Shown here: one piece after another, positions 43,384 to 52,217 of the stretch
Position numbering within the stretch: the stretch's first letter is position 1
Layout: each line of letters opens with the position of its first letter
The notes under the pieces: generated by a model
What the model was told of the DNA's origin: nothing
Databases searched by the model: none
The model's input: only the letters and a program-made list of their open reading frames with translations
Assembly: GCF_000325665.1 (NCBI RefSeq)
Contig: NC_019908.1
Coordinates: forward strand, 1,240,001 to 1,304,000
Direction of reading: 5' to 3'
Source: Brachyspira pilosicoli P43/6/78
Lineage (GTDB): Bacteria; Spirochaetota; Brachyspiria; Brachyspirales; Brachyspiraceae
Length of the DNA stretch: 64,000 nt
Position numbers and translations under genes: made by a program

Positions 43384-44382
43384 ATGGGAACAAAAATTAC
43401 AAACAAATATTTACTTGACTTGGTATCTAGAAGCTTTGCTTTAACTATACCCCTATTAGACAAAAATAAAAAATCTAAAGTAGAAGTACAGTATTTATTA
43501 GCAAGAATTATAGATACTATAGAAGATTCTATGCATAACACTAATGATAAAGAAACGCTAATAACAGGATTTATAAATATATTAAAATCTTCAAGTTTAG
43601 AAAATATTAAAAACCTTGATAATTTTAAATATATAGTATTAGAAAAAACAATAAATGATAATGATAAAATATTGATAGAAAATATAGATTTGGTGTTAAA
43701 AACATTTTTTGGTTTTGATTCTCATATAAAAAATATGTCTATATCGTATTTAAATGAAATGGGCTATGGAATGATATATTATCAAGACCATAGTATAAAT
43801 AATTTTGAAGATTTAAATGATTATTGTTATTATGTTGCTGGTACTGTGGGAGTATATTTAACTGAACTTACTAGGGCTTTGGATAATTTATCGCTTGACA
43901 AAGAAAAAGCAAAAAAGTTTGGAAGATTTCTTCAAAAAGTAAATATTATTAAAGATGTAAGAAATGATTTTAAAGAAAATAGAATATTCTGGCCTAAAAA
44001 TCTATTTAATGATGATAATATAGCATCATATTTTCAAGAAGAAACTTATAAAGATAAAGCTATAGAGATTCTTAACAAAATGGTTGATAATGCTATGGAT
44101 GATTTTGAAGATACTATAAAATATATAATGGAAATAGAAAAAAAAGCTGTAGGATATAGGCATTTTTGTTTGATAGCAGCATTAATGGCATATAAAACTC
44201 TAAAGACAATGTATAATAATTATAATGTTTTCTCTGGCGAACCTATTAAAATAGCAAAAAAAGAAACTATGGATATTGTTGCTAAAGCAAAAGCAAACTA
44301 TTATACAAATAAAAAATTAGAAGATTTACTAGAAACATATTTATCTGAAAAAGATAATAAAGCATCAAAGGAAGATAAATAA
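43384..44382 (+). CDS. Squalene/phytoene synthase-family enzyme, closest in motifs to squalene synthase
   Basis: 332 residues. It condenses two prenyl diphosphates head to head. SRSFALTIPLL at the N-terminus, the first Asp-rich motif in IIDTIEDSM, then YCYYVAGTVGVYL and FLQKVNIIKDVRNDFKE followed by FWP. FLQK-NII-D and FWP are the form seen in squalene synthases, while bacterial phytoene synthases have a Q-TNI-RD form with YLP. The second Asp-rich motif is DVRND instead of DxxED. No dehydrogenase or hopene cyclase gene is nearby, so the product is uncertain. Co-directional with ispF (10-bp gap). Confidence 0.85.
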   Translation: MGTKITNKYLLDLVSRSFALTIPLLDKNKKSKVEVQYLLARIIDTIEDSMHNTNDKETLITGFINILKSSSLENIKNLDNFKYIVLEKTINDNDKILIENIDLVLKTFFGFDSHIKNMSISYLNEMGYGMIYYQDHSINNFEDLNDYCYYVAGTVGVYLTELTRALDNLSLDKEKAKKFGRFLQKVNIIKDVRNDFKENRIFWPKNLFNDDNIASYFQEETYKDKAIEILNKMVDNAMDDFEDTIKYIMEIEKKAVGYRHFCLIAALMAYKTLKTMYNNYNVFSGEPIKIAKKETMDIVAKAKANYYTNKKLEDLLETYLSEKDNKASKEDK

Positions 44383-44476
44383 TAAACTAAAATTACCAAT
44401 ATATGAATTATAATTCTTTTGAAATTTTTATATTTTTGTTATAATTATAATATAAAATAATTATAAGGAGTATAAA

Positions 44477-44971
44477 ATGAAAAAAAGATACTTTATAATT
44501 CCTATTATAAGTATTGCTATTTGTTTGTTTATGGGATATTTAGCTGGAATATCTGTAAAAGCAGATAATTTCTCATGGTATAATTCTCTAAATAGGTCTC
44601 CTCTAAATCCGCCAAATATAATATTTCCTATAGCTTGGAGTATATTATATCTATTAATGGGTATTTCAATAGCTATTATAATAAATAAATACATAGATGA
44701 ACAAGATTTAGAAATAAAGAAAAATATTAAAAATTATATATTTCTTTTTATTATTCAGTTTATTTTAAATTTGTTTTGGACTTATATATTCTTTGGATTA
44801 AAAAGTCCATTGTTTGGTTTTATAGAAATAATAATTTTAGATATACTTATTATAATTACAATAATGAAATTCAAAACTATATCAAAAGCAGCAAGTTATA
44901 TATTAATACCTTATATTTTATGGTGCTTATTTGCAAGCTATTTAACTCTCCATGTATTAATATTTAATTGA
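44477..44971 (+). CDS. tspO: TspO/MBR-family membrane protein
   Basis: 164 residues with five membrane helices. The family pattern is clear: W-Y-N-S-L-N-R-S-P-L-N-P-P near 34-46, PIAWSILYLLMG near 51-62, and NLFWTYIFFGLKSP near 97-110. TspO proteins bind tetrapyrroles and, in animals, cholesterol; their role in bacteria is debated. The C-terminal end lacks the basic residue of a CRAC cholesterol motif. AAGGAG precedes the ATG, and TTGAAA/TATAAT elements at 44419-44445 may be its promoter. It lies 94 bp after the squalene-synthase-like gene. Confidence 0.9.
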   Translation: MKKRYFIIPIISIAICLFMGYLAGISVKADNFSWYNSLNRSPLNPPNIIFPIAWSILYLLMGISIAIIINKYIDEQDLEIKKNIKNYIFLFIIQFILNLFWTYIFFGLKSPLFGFIEIIILDILIIITIMKFKTISKAASYILIPYILWCLFASYLTLHVLIFN

Positions 44972-44979
44972 ATAACAGA

Positions 44980-45057
44980 AAACTATAAAGGGTTAAAAAA
45001 TAAATGAAATATTTGCAAAATACTCTCTGCTTGATATAGGATAGCCCTTTATAGTTT
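44980..45057. repeat. 13-bp inverted repeat spanning a convergent gene end
   Basis: AAACTATAAAGGG at 44980-44992 and its exact complement at 45045-45057. The second arm lies inside the last codons of the receptor-like gene. It may fold as a terminator for both strands. Confidence 0.45.
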
Positions 45058-46330
45058 CATATTTTATATCTAGAATATTTTTTACTCCGCATTTTAAAGA
45101 AAGTGTCTTTTTATAATTAAAAGAAGATATTAAATCAAAAGTTGTATAAGATTTATCAGAATCGCTTTTGGTAGTATTATTATAATCATCTCCTATATAC
45201 TGAACATTAAACATTAAAGCATATTCATAATTTAAATTAATGCCATAAACATATTCTACAGAAGTATTAAATTGATGCTTTGGAAGACCTGGAAGCGAAT
45301 TATTATTGACACTCAAATTATATGTATTCTCTCCAGAAAGATAAGAGTAATTACCTTTTACTCTAATACTAGAGTTAATAGAAGCCAATGGTATATTAAA
45401 AGTAATAGTTGTTTTATTTCCTTGAGCCATTAGATAACGATTATTTGTAATAGTTAAAGTATCCTTTTTACTTGTTACAAAATACATGCTTTCTATCACT
45501 ATAAAACTTATAGGCTGCAATTTTATTCCTAAAGTTCCGCCTTGATATATATTTTGATTTTTTATATTATTAGTTTCATTTTTCCCTAATAAACCAATAT
45601 CCGTTTGTAAATCTAAAAAATATTTACCTGTAAAACTTATCTCATCAATAGGCTTTAAATTAAAACTCACATCACTTTTTAAATAGGTTCTTAAATCTGC
45701 ATTTTTACTCTTTCTGCCAGTAAACCCCTTCTCTTCTCCAGATGTATCCAATTTAAAATTAAGTGAATTATCATCTTTTTTTATTTTATAATTCAATACA
45801 TTTAAATTACCATAGGTTTTACTTGAATTAGTTTCTATTTTTTTATAAGTTATTTTTTGATTTGTAAGCTCTAAAGAAACACCTTCTAATATATTTTTAT
45901 AAATCAGCTCTTCACCCTGAGAATATCTAGAAGTAACTATATTATAAACTATATTACCATCATAAATATTATATCTTATATCAATAGAATCTATATTATT
46001 TTTATCATACAAAAATAAATATATCTTCTTCTCTTCATCATTTAATCTTTTCCCATTAATTATAAATGTGGATTGGGAATATACTTTTTTATTTTTTATG
46101 TTAATGTTGCTAAACTCTTTTATAATTTCTGCTAAGTTCTTAGATTTAGAAGATTTAATATCATTTTTTCTAATAATTAAATAACTATCAAAAAAATTAT
46201 TAGTGTTTTCTTCTATATTTTCAAAATTAGTGCCATCTTCTATATTATCAGTATTCTCTTCTATGTATGAAAATAAATCATAAGAAAAAACATTAATTAT
46301 AATTAATAACAATAATAAAAATCTTTTCAT
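44993..46330 (-). CDS. Small TonB-dependent-receptor-like outer membrane protein
   Basis: 445 residues. A signal peptide (KRFLLLLLIIINVFSYDLFS) is followed by a short acidic Asn-rich linker, then a plug-like stretch (KSKNLAEIIKEFSNINI, then FIINGKRLNDEE) and a barrel of alternating strands ending in FANISFIF with terminal Phe. The segment LKCGVKNILDIKYETIKGYP is typical of the last strands of TonB-dependent receptors. It is much shorter than typical receptors (600-900 residues), so the barrel may have fewer strands or the protein may be reduced. It has no TonB box that I can recognise. Ligand unknown. Confidence 0.72.
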   Translation of the reverse strand: MKRFLLLLLIIINVFSYDLFSYIEENTDNIEDGTNFENIEENTNNFFDSYLIIRKNDIKSSKSKNLAEIIKEFSNINIKNKKVYSQSTFIINGKRLNDEEKKIYLFLYDKNNIDSIDIRYNIYDGNIVYNIVTSRYSQGEELIYKNILEGVSLELTNQKITYKKIETNSSKTYGNLNVLNYKIKKDDNSLNFKLDTSGEEKGFTGRKSKNADLRTYLKSDVSFNLKPIDEISFTGKYFLDLQTDIGLLGKNETNNIKNQNIYQGGTLGIKLQPISFIVIESMYFVTSKKDTLTITNNRYLMAQGNKTTITFNIPLASINSSIRVKGNYSYLSGENTYNLSVNNNSLPGLPKHQFNTSVEYVYGINLNYEYALMFNVQYIGDDYNNTTKSDSDKSYTTFDLISSFNYKKTLSLKCGVKNILDIKYETIKGYPISSREYFANISFIF

Positions 46331-46434
46331 ATATCAATATTACAAAAACTACCAAAATTTATCAACTGTAATTATATATAACAAAAAAATAGAACAATAA
46401 TAAAATAAATCAAAATATTAATTATAATAAAGAA

Positions 46435-46462
46435 TTGTTTTTTTATACCGATATCTTATAAT
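46435..46462 (+). promoter_or_regulatory. Promoter placed directly before a start codon
   Basis: TTGTTT at 46435-46440 and TATAAT at 46457-46462, 16 bp apart. The ATG at 46470 is only seven bases past the -10. Confidence 0.5.
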
Positions 46463-46469
46463 AAGAAGT

Positions 46470-47081
46470 ATGAAAAAATTAATTATATTATTTATAATTT
46501 TATCTATCAGCAATCTATATCCTAAAATAGATATGAAACAATCTACTATAATAGAAAAAAAAGATTATGGTTATATAGTTTATGCTGAAGATTATTATAG
46601 ACTCTATTCACTTCCTTCATATTATGCTGAATATGATTTGCTTAGAAATGTGGATTATTTAGAAAGAGCATTAAATGCACCTTTTGATTTTGTAAACAGA
46701 GCATTAACAATAATAGAAACAGAAGAAGCATATACTAAATATAAAGACCTTATGCATATGCAATTTAATTATCTTATCACTCAAAATTATATATATTTAG
46801 CAGGTCTTTATGATAAACAAAACTATTATTTTTATAATTCACAATTTGATGAAGATATAAAAAAGAGTTTTGAATATGCTGTTTATTTTTATAATTTAGC
46901 CAAAGAAAGATGGATAGTTACTAAAGATTTAGCTGAAAAAGTAATGAAAAATAAATCAAAACTAGAAATGGATAATTTAATAGATAAAGCATATAAAATA
47001 GCTCTTGGAGAAATAGATTATAATAAAACTGCTGACAGACAATTAAAGCATATAGAAGAAATCTTAAATATGATGGAATAA
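46470..47081 (+). CDS. Exported protein of unknown function
   Basis: 203 residues, not recognised. A clear signal peptide (KKLIILFIILSISNLYPK) is followed by a mostly helical protein rich in Tyr, with YYRLYSLPSYYAEYDLLRNVDYLERAL near 40-66 and repeated amphipathic helices that could be TPR-like. It probably acts in the periplasm. The HD-domain gene begins two bases after its stop, so the two are co-expressed. The signal peptide supports ATG 46470 even though the promoter is almost adjacent. Confidence 0.7.
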   Translation: MKKLIILFIILSISNLYPKIDMKQSTIIEKKDYGYIVYAEDYYRLYSLPSYYAEYDLLRNVDYLERALNAPFDFVNRALTIIETEEAYTKYKDLMHMQFNYLITQNYIYLAGLYDKQNYYFYNSQFDEDIKKSFEYAVYFYNLAKERWIVTKDLAEKVMKNKSKLEMDNLIDKAYKIALGEIDYNKTADRQLKHIEEILNMME

Positions 47082-47083
47082 GT

Positions 47084-48472
47084 ATGGATAAATATTATGA
47101 AACAGAATTTGAAACCATAATTAAATCTAAAACCAAAATATATAATGATGATATTACTATAAAATGTCAAAATATGAATGGTATAGTTACTTATTTTGAA
47201 GGCAAGGCTATTGATATATTTATAGATGAAATAAAAAATAATAATGCTTTATTAAAAAATTCTAAATTTTTCACTAGTGTATTATTAGATGAAAAGGAAG
47301 TGTCTAATAAAGAAAAATTTAATGAAGCTGAATATTTTTACCGTATTTATTTAAACTGCATACCATATTCTAATAAACTTAAAGACGAAAACAATGAAAC
47401 TTTAAAAAAAATATGTAAAGAAAAATCTGAAGAACGCTTTTTATTTTTAGAACCAAATGTTGATAAATTAAAATCAATATTTAAATCTACAAAAAAGATA
47501 AATATAGATACATTGTATTTAATAGATAGAATATTAAGTGATATAGGAATATTAATAAGAACTGATTTTATTAAATATATACAAGCTATAAAAAAATCTA
47601 TGATTATAGGCAACAAAGTAGATAAAAAAGACATGTATATATATCATATAATGAGCAGTATAGTTTCTTATTTAGAGCATAATAATATTTTTAATTATAT
47701 TTTTGATAATCATGATTTTCAAGATATTAATATGATATCACATAGCAACAGAGTTTCATTGATGATGATAGAGTTTATGCTTTATTACAACAAAGAGTTT
47801 AAAAATAGATTAGGAAACAAATTAAGGTTAGAATATAAGAATAAGTATATAGATAAATACAAAAAAATTATATCACATTTTGAAAATGATATACCAATAG
47901 ATAATTTAGAAAGAGTATTTAAATTTGGAATAAGAAAATTTAGCACCACTGAAATTATTAATTTTTCTATAGGTGCATTATATCATGATATAGGCTTATT
48001 AAAAATATTTGATTCTGTACCTATGAATAACTTTCTAAAAGATACAGACAACAATCAAGACTTGCATGCATTAAAAGGATATAACTTTATAAAGAAAACT
48101 TTGAACTTTCAAGATGATGTTTCTTTATTAGTAGGACTTCATCATGACTATTATGGATATTCAAAAAATAATCTTATAAAACAATTTTTAAATAACAAAT
48201 ATCCAGACAATATATTATCATTTGAAGCGGAAGATTTTATAAAAGGCGAAGTATATGCCTATGTGCCTTCAAAAATATTAGAAATAATAGACATATTTGA
48301 TGTATTATTATTTATGAACTCAAGAAAAAAAGAAAATATAGAAGATGTAATAATATATATAAAAGATAAATTAATGGCAGATGAAATAAAATTAGACCCT
48401 ATTATTTTAGATTTGTTTATTAATTATTTATCTGAAACTTATGAAATAAAATTAAATATTACTACAAATTAA
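47084..48472 (+). CDS. HD-domain (HD-GYP-like) phosphohydrolase
   Basis: 462 residues, no membrane segment. The C-terminal half has the HD pattern: SHSNRVSL near 222, YHDIGLL with the His-Asp pair at 301-302, DLHALKGYNFIKK near 326, GLHHDYYGYS near 350, and EIIDIFDVLLF near 403. This order resembles HD-GYP cyclic di-GMP phosphodiesterases, although the literal GYP triplet is replaced (HHDYYGY). The N-terminal 200 residues are not recognised and may be a regulatory domain. Translation is coupled to the preceding exported protein (two-base gap). Confidence 0.75.
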   Translation: MDKYYETEFETIIKSKTKIYNDDITIKCQNMNGIVTYFEGKAIDIFIDEIKNNNALLKNSKFFTSVLLDEKEVSNKEKFNEAEYFYRIYLNCIPYSNKLKDENNETLKKICKEKSEERFLFLEPNVDKLKSIFKSTKKINIDTLYLIDRILSDIGILIRTDFIKYIQAIKKSMIIGNKVDKKDMYIYHIMSSIVSYLEHNNIFNYIFDNHDFQDINMISHSNRVSLMMIEFMLYYNKEFKNRLGNKLRLEYKNKYIDKYKKIISHFENDIPIDNLERVFKFGIRKFSTTEIINFSIGALYHDIGLLKIFDSVPMNNFLKDTDNNQDLHALKGYNFIKKTLNFQDDVSLLVGLHHDYYGYSKNNLIKQFLNNKYPDNILSFEAEDFIKGEVYAYVPSKILEIIDIFDVLLFMNSRKKENIEDVIIYIKDKLMADEIKLDPIILDLFINYLSETYEIKLNITTN

Positions 48473-49268
48473 AAAACTCTTTTAAAAATACTCCAACGCC
48501 ATTATCATTATTACTAACTGTGGTATATTTAGCATTTTTTTTCTACATTGCTTTCGGCATTTCCCATAGCAACACCAACACCTGCAAACTCAATCATCTC
48601 TATATCATTATAATTATCACCAAAAGCCATTACACTATCTCTGCTAATACCTTTCTTATCACATAACCACTTTAAAGCATTTGCCTTATTTGCATCTGCT
48701 GAAAGTATCTCTAAAAAATTTGGATTTGAAAAAAGAAGTATGAACTGTAAATAAATTATCAATATTCTTTTTTTACATCTAAAAGTATATCATTTTCTCC
48801 AAGTATAATTATCTTTTGTGCTTCAATATCATCATTAAAATTTTCTAATCCAACTATTTTATTTTTTTTATCAACTTTTTCAGTATGAGTTTGAATTTTA
48901 AAATTATCTTTGGCAACTATATATTTTTGTATAGAATAAATATTTAATGAAGTATCATTTATATATTTTTCTTTATATAGATTTATTATTTCTTTGGCTA
49001 TTTCTCTTTTTAGAGGATTTGTAAAAATGCAATTAAAATTCTTATCAACAACCATAGCCCCATTAAATACTATAGATTCACCATTATTTTGTAATTCCTC
49101 ATAATAAAAATCCATAGAAGAAATAGGTCTTCCTGTAGCAATTACAATATCAATACCTTTTTCCATAAGTTTTTTTAAAATGGTTTTATTATAATCACTT
49201 ATTTCACTATTATCATTAAGAAGTGTGCCATCTAAATCACTAGCTATTAATTTTATATTGTTATTCAT
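48462..49268 (-). pseudogene. Cof-type HAD phosphatase, degraded by three homopolymer frameshifts
   Basis: A tandem paralogue of the intact upstream gene. The N-terminal part (48759-49268) has ASDLDGTLLNDNSEIS and ATGRPISSMDF and stops after DVKKEY. The middle frame (to 48529) has NPNFLEIL and GDNYNDIEMIEFAGVGVAM, then stops after NVEKKC. The last frame gives AKYTTVSNNDNGVGVFLKEF and FNL, matching the end of the paralogue. Removing one base from each of three runs (T7 at 48768-48774, A6 at 48729-48734, T8 at 48535-48542, plus-strand) restores a full reading frame. The restored stop at 48462 overlaps the convergent HD gene by 11 bp. Confidence 0.85.
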
Positions 49269-50053
49269 AAATTAAATAATCCTTTTAAAAACTTACCTAA
49301 TCCATCATCTTCATTAGTTAAAGCAATATAGTCCGCTCTTTGTTTTAATATATCTTCACCATTCTCCATAGCAACGCCAACACCCGCAAACTCAATCATT
49401 TCTATATCATTATAATTATCACCAAAAGCTATTACATTTTTTCTGTCAATACCCTTCTTATCACATAACCACTTTAAAGCACTGCCCTTATTGATGCCAG
49501 AAGCTAAAACCTCTAAAAAATTAGGGTGAGAAAATGAAGTGTGAACATCAAGATTATCTCTTATATAAGTCTCAAGATTAGAAAGCACATCATTCTCTCC
49601 AATAAATAACATCTTACTAAAATTATAATTATCAATAGAATCAAACCCTATAACAACGTCAGTAATATTTTCTTTTTGAGCATAATTTTTGAAATATATA
49701 TCTTCTTCAGAAACTATATATTGATTTCCATTATAAACATGCAAATAAACATCATAGCTTTTGGCAATATCCATTAAATAAAAAACATCTTTCTCTTTAA
49801 TAACTTCATTATATACAATATTTCCTTCACTATCAGTAATAACAGAACCATTGCAAACTATAGAATAATTATTATTATCCAAATATTTACTATATCTCTT
49901 AAGACCATCAAAAGGTCTTCCGCTTGCAAATATAAGCTCTATTCCATTATTAATGCAATGTTTAAGCACATCTCTATTATAATCGCTTATCTCACTATCA
50001 TTATTAAGAAGAGTGCCATCTAAATCGGTGGCTATTAATTTTATATCATGCAT
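49265..50053 (-). CDS. Cof-type HAD-superfamily phosphatase
   Basis: 262 residues, subclass IIB. The four HAD motifs are present: ATDLDGTLLNND (nucleophile Asp10), FASGRPFDGL, the Lys of NKGSALKWL, and GDNYNDIEMIEFAG. It would dephosphorylate sugar phosphates, FMN or pyridoxal phosphate. It lies 45 bp after the nucleoside permease genes and overlaps the degraded copy by 4 bp. A role in removing phosphopentose or nucleotide intermediates is possible but not shown. Confidence 0.9.
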   Translation of the reverse strand: MHDIKLIATDLDGTLLNNDSEISDYNRDVLKHCINNGIELIFASGRPFDGLKRYSKYLDNNNYSIVCNGSVITDSEGNIVYNEVIKEKDVFYLMDIAKSYDVYLHVYNGNQYIVSEEDIYFKNYAQKENITDVVIGFDSIDNYNFSKMLFIGENDVLSNLETYIRDNLDVHTSFSHPNFLEVLASGINKGSALKWLCDKKGIDRKNVIAFGDNYNDIEMIEFAGVGVAMENGEDILKQRADYIALTNEDDGLGKFLKGLFNL

Positions 50054-50098
50054 GTTTTATATAATACCATAAAAACAATCTAATTCAAGCACCTTTTT

Positions 50099-51052
50099 TT
50101 AACGCATACTCTTATCATAAGGTATACCAGAAGCTTTAGGGGCTTGAGAAGTTTTAGAGGTAAATGAAAGCACAATTAAAGTAGCAATATAAGGTATCAT
50201 TTTATAAATGCTGTTTGATATAGGCAAATTAGCAAGCAAAGGTATACCAGAATATGCTGAAGCGAGTGTTTTCATAAGCCCAAAGAAAAAAGCAGCATAA
50301 AGTATTCTAATAGGTTTCCATTGACCAAATATTAGCACAGCCAAAGCCAAAAATCCATATCCAGCAACAGTGGCATTAAAGTTTGTAGAAGTAGGTATAA
50401 CAAATACTAATCCTCCAAGTCCGCCCAAAGCACCAGATATAGCAACACCAATATATCTTATCTTATAAACATTAATACCAACAGAATCAGCAGCCTGAGG
50501 GTGTTCTCCGCAGCTTCTAAGTCTAAGACCGAATCTTGTTTTATAAAGCATAAACCAAGATAAAGCTAATATTATAAAACCTATATAAGTTGTTATATAA
50601 GTATTTTTAAATAATAAATTGCCAATAATAGGAATATTGCCAAGTATAGGTACAGACTCTATTCTAAAATTATTAACAAAACTTATTTGCTGAACAGTTT
50701 GAATAGCTCTTGTAACATATATAGCAAAAGCAGGTGCAAATATATTTAAAGCTGTACCGCTAATAACCTGATCTGCACTCATATTAATAGCAGCATAAGC
50801 ATGAAAAAGAGAAAATATAATTCCTGCTAAAGCAGATATAATCATAGCCAAAAATAATGTAATAGTAGGAGGGAAATTTGCTCCAAGCCTGCTTATAAAA
50901 AATATTCCCGCAAAAGCTCCTATTATCATAATACCCTCAAGAGCAATATTAACAACTCCGCTCCTCTCAGAAAACATTCCTCCCAAAGCAACAAGTAAAA
51001 GAGGAATAGAAAAAAACATAGTCTGCTGTACTAAAAAATAAATTGTATCCAT
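50099..51052 (-). CDS. nupQ: Nucleoside ABC transporter permease (NupQ/YufQ type)
   Basis: 317 residues with about eight to nine membrane helices. The start FFSIPLLLVALGGMFSERSGVVNIALEGIM is characteristic of the smaller permease of BMP-dependent importers. The mid-protein RLRSCGEHPQAADSVGINV is the conserved cytoplasmic coupling loop. It is the last of the transporter genes in transcription order, 43 bp after its partner permease. Confidence 0.9.
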   Translation of the reverse strand: MDTIYFLVQQTMFFSIPLLLVALGGMFSERSGVVNIALEGIMIIGAFAGIFFISRLGANFPPTITLFLAMIISALAGIIFSLFHAYAAINMSADQVISGTALNIFAPAFAIYVTRAIQTVQQISFVNNFRIESVPILGNIPIIGNLLFKNTYITTYIGFIILALSWFMLYKTRFGLRLRSCGEHPQAADSVGINVYKIRYIGVAISGALGGLGGLVFVIPTSTNFNATVAGYGFLALAVLIFGQWKPIRILYAAFFFGLMKTLASAYSGIPLLANLPISNSIYKMIPYIATLIVLSFTSKTSQAPKASGIPYDKSMR

Positions 51053-51095
51053 TGAAAACTCCTTTTTTTGTTTTTTTATCTTTTACTAATTGCAT

Positions 51096-52217
51096 TTAAT
51101 CATTAGCATTTGTTTCTCTATTTTTGTTTATCTTTTTAGATATAAATCCAACAATAGATTTAAAAAGCAAAGCAAAAGCACTAAAATAAATAATAGAAGC
51201 AATAATCATCTCTATTATCTCAGGTGTAAAATCATAAACCTGCATATAAAATCCGCCAACGGTAATATGAGCAATAAAAAGCCCAGCAATTAAAACGCCT
51301 ATAGGGTGAGAAAGACCAAGCAATGCAATAGGTATACCCATAAAACCCTCTTCAGCAAGCACATCAACAACCTCAATATGCTTACCAATACCAGATAAAT
51401 AAAGAAGCCCGCCTCCAAGTCCAGCTAAAGCACCGGCAATTACCATAGAAAGTATAATATTTCTTTTTTCATTAATACCTGCATATCTGCTTGCATCTTT
51501 GTTTAATCCGCAAGCTTTAAGCTCGAAGCCAAAAGTAGTTTTAGAAAGTATTATATAAACTATAATAACAACTATCACAGCAACAAAAAAACCGCCATTA
51601 GCACTAGAGCCTCTAAATAATACATCTAAACCCATACCAGGCAATGTAGCTGAAGGAGGAATATTTTGCGATTGATTTTTTAGCATATCATAAACAGTTA
51701 AAGTAACTAAATAATTAGCAAGATACATACCAATATAATTCATCATAATGCTTGAAATAACTTCATTAACATTAAATCTTGCTTTAAGAAGTCCAGGCAA
51801 ATAAGCCCATAAACCGCCAGCTATAAAAGAACCAATTAAAGCAATAATCCAATGAATTGCAGGAGGTAAAAATGTACATTTAATTGCAATAAAAACAGCA
51901 ACATAAGCACCTATAATAAATTGACCAGGTGCTCCTATATTAAAAAGACCATTCTTAAAAGCAAATCCAACAGAAAGACCTGTTAATATTAAAGGAGTAG
52001 CTGTATATATAACCTGGCCTATTCCTCTCATTCCTCCAGAAAAACCTCCAGAAAGTATAGTTATAAAAGCAGGAAAAGCATCTCTTACATTACTAACTAG
52101 AAGTATTATAAGACCTAAAAGTAAACCTATAATAATAGCAAGAAAAGATGAAAATACATTTACAAATCCATCTTTCTCTAAAAAACTCGCAAATTTATCT
52201 TTTAAATTACTGCTCAT
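51096..52217 (-). CDS. nupP: Nucleoside ABC transporter permease (NupP/YufP type)
   Basis: 373 residues. A 20-residue cytoplasmic start precedes about nine helices. GLSVGFAFKNGLFNIGAPGQFIIGAYVA and ELKACGLNKDASRYAGI (the coupling loop) mark the larger permease of BMP-type importers. Its ATG shares one base with the stop of the ATPase gene, so translation is coupled. It forms the membrane channel with the next gene. Confidence 0.9.
   Translation of the reverse strand: MSSNLKDKFASFLEKDGFVNVFSSFLAIIIGLLLGLIILLVSNVRDAFPAFITILSGGFSGGMRGIGQVIYTATPLILTGLSVGFAFKNGLFNIGAPGQFIIGAYVAVFIAIKCTFLPPAIHWIIALIGSFIAGGLWAYLPGLLKARFNVNEVISSIMMNYIGMYLANYLVTLTVYDMLKNQSQNIPPSATLPGMGLDVLFRGSSANGGFFVAVIVVIIVYIILSKTTFGFELKACGLNKDASRYAGINEKRNIILSMVIAGALAGLGGGLLYLSGIGKHIEVVDVLAEEGFMGIPIALLGLSHPIGVLIAGLFIAHITVGGFYMQVYDFTPEIIEMIIASIIYFSAFALLFKSIVGFISKKINKNRETNAND

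Noticed and set aside
43384-44382. Phytoene synthase of a carotenoid cluster
   Set aside because: Motifs around FLQK-NII-D and FWP favour the squalene synthase form, and no desaturase gene is near.
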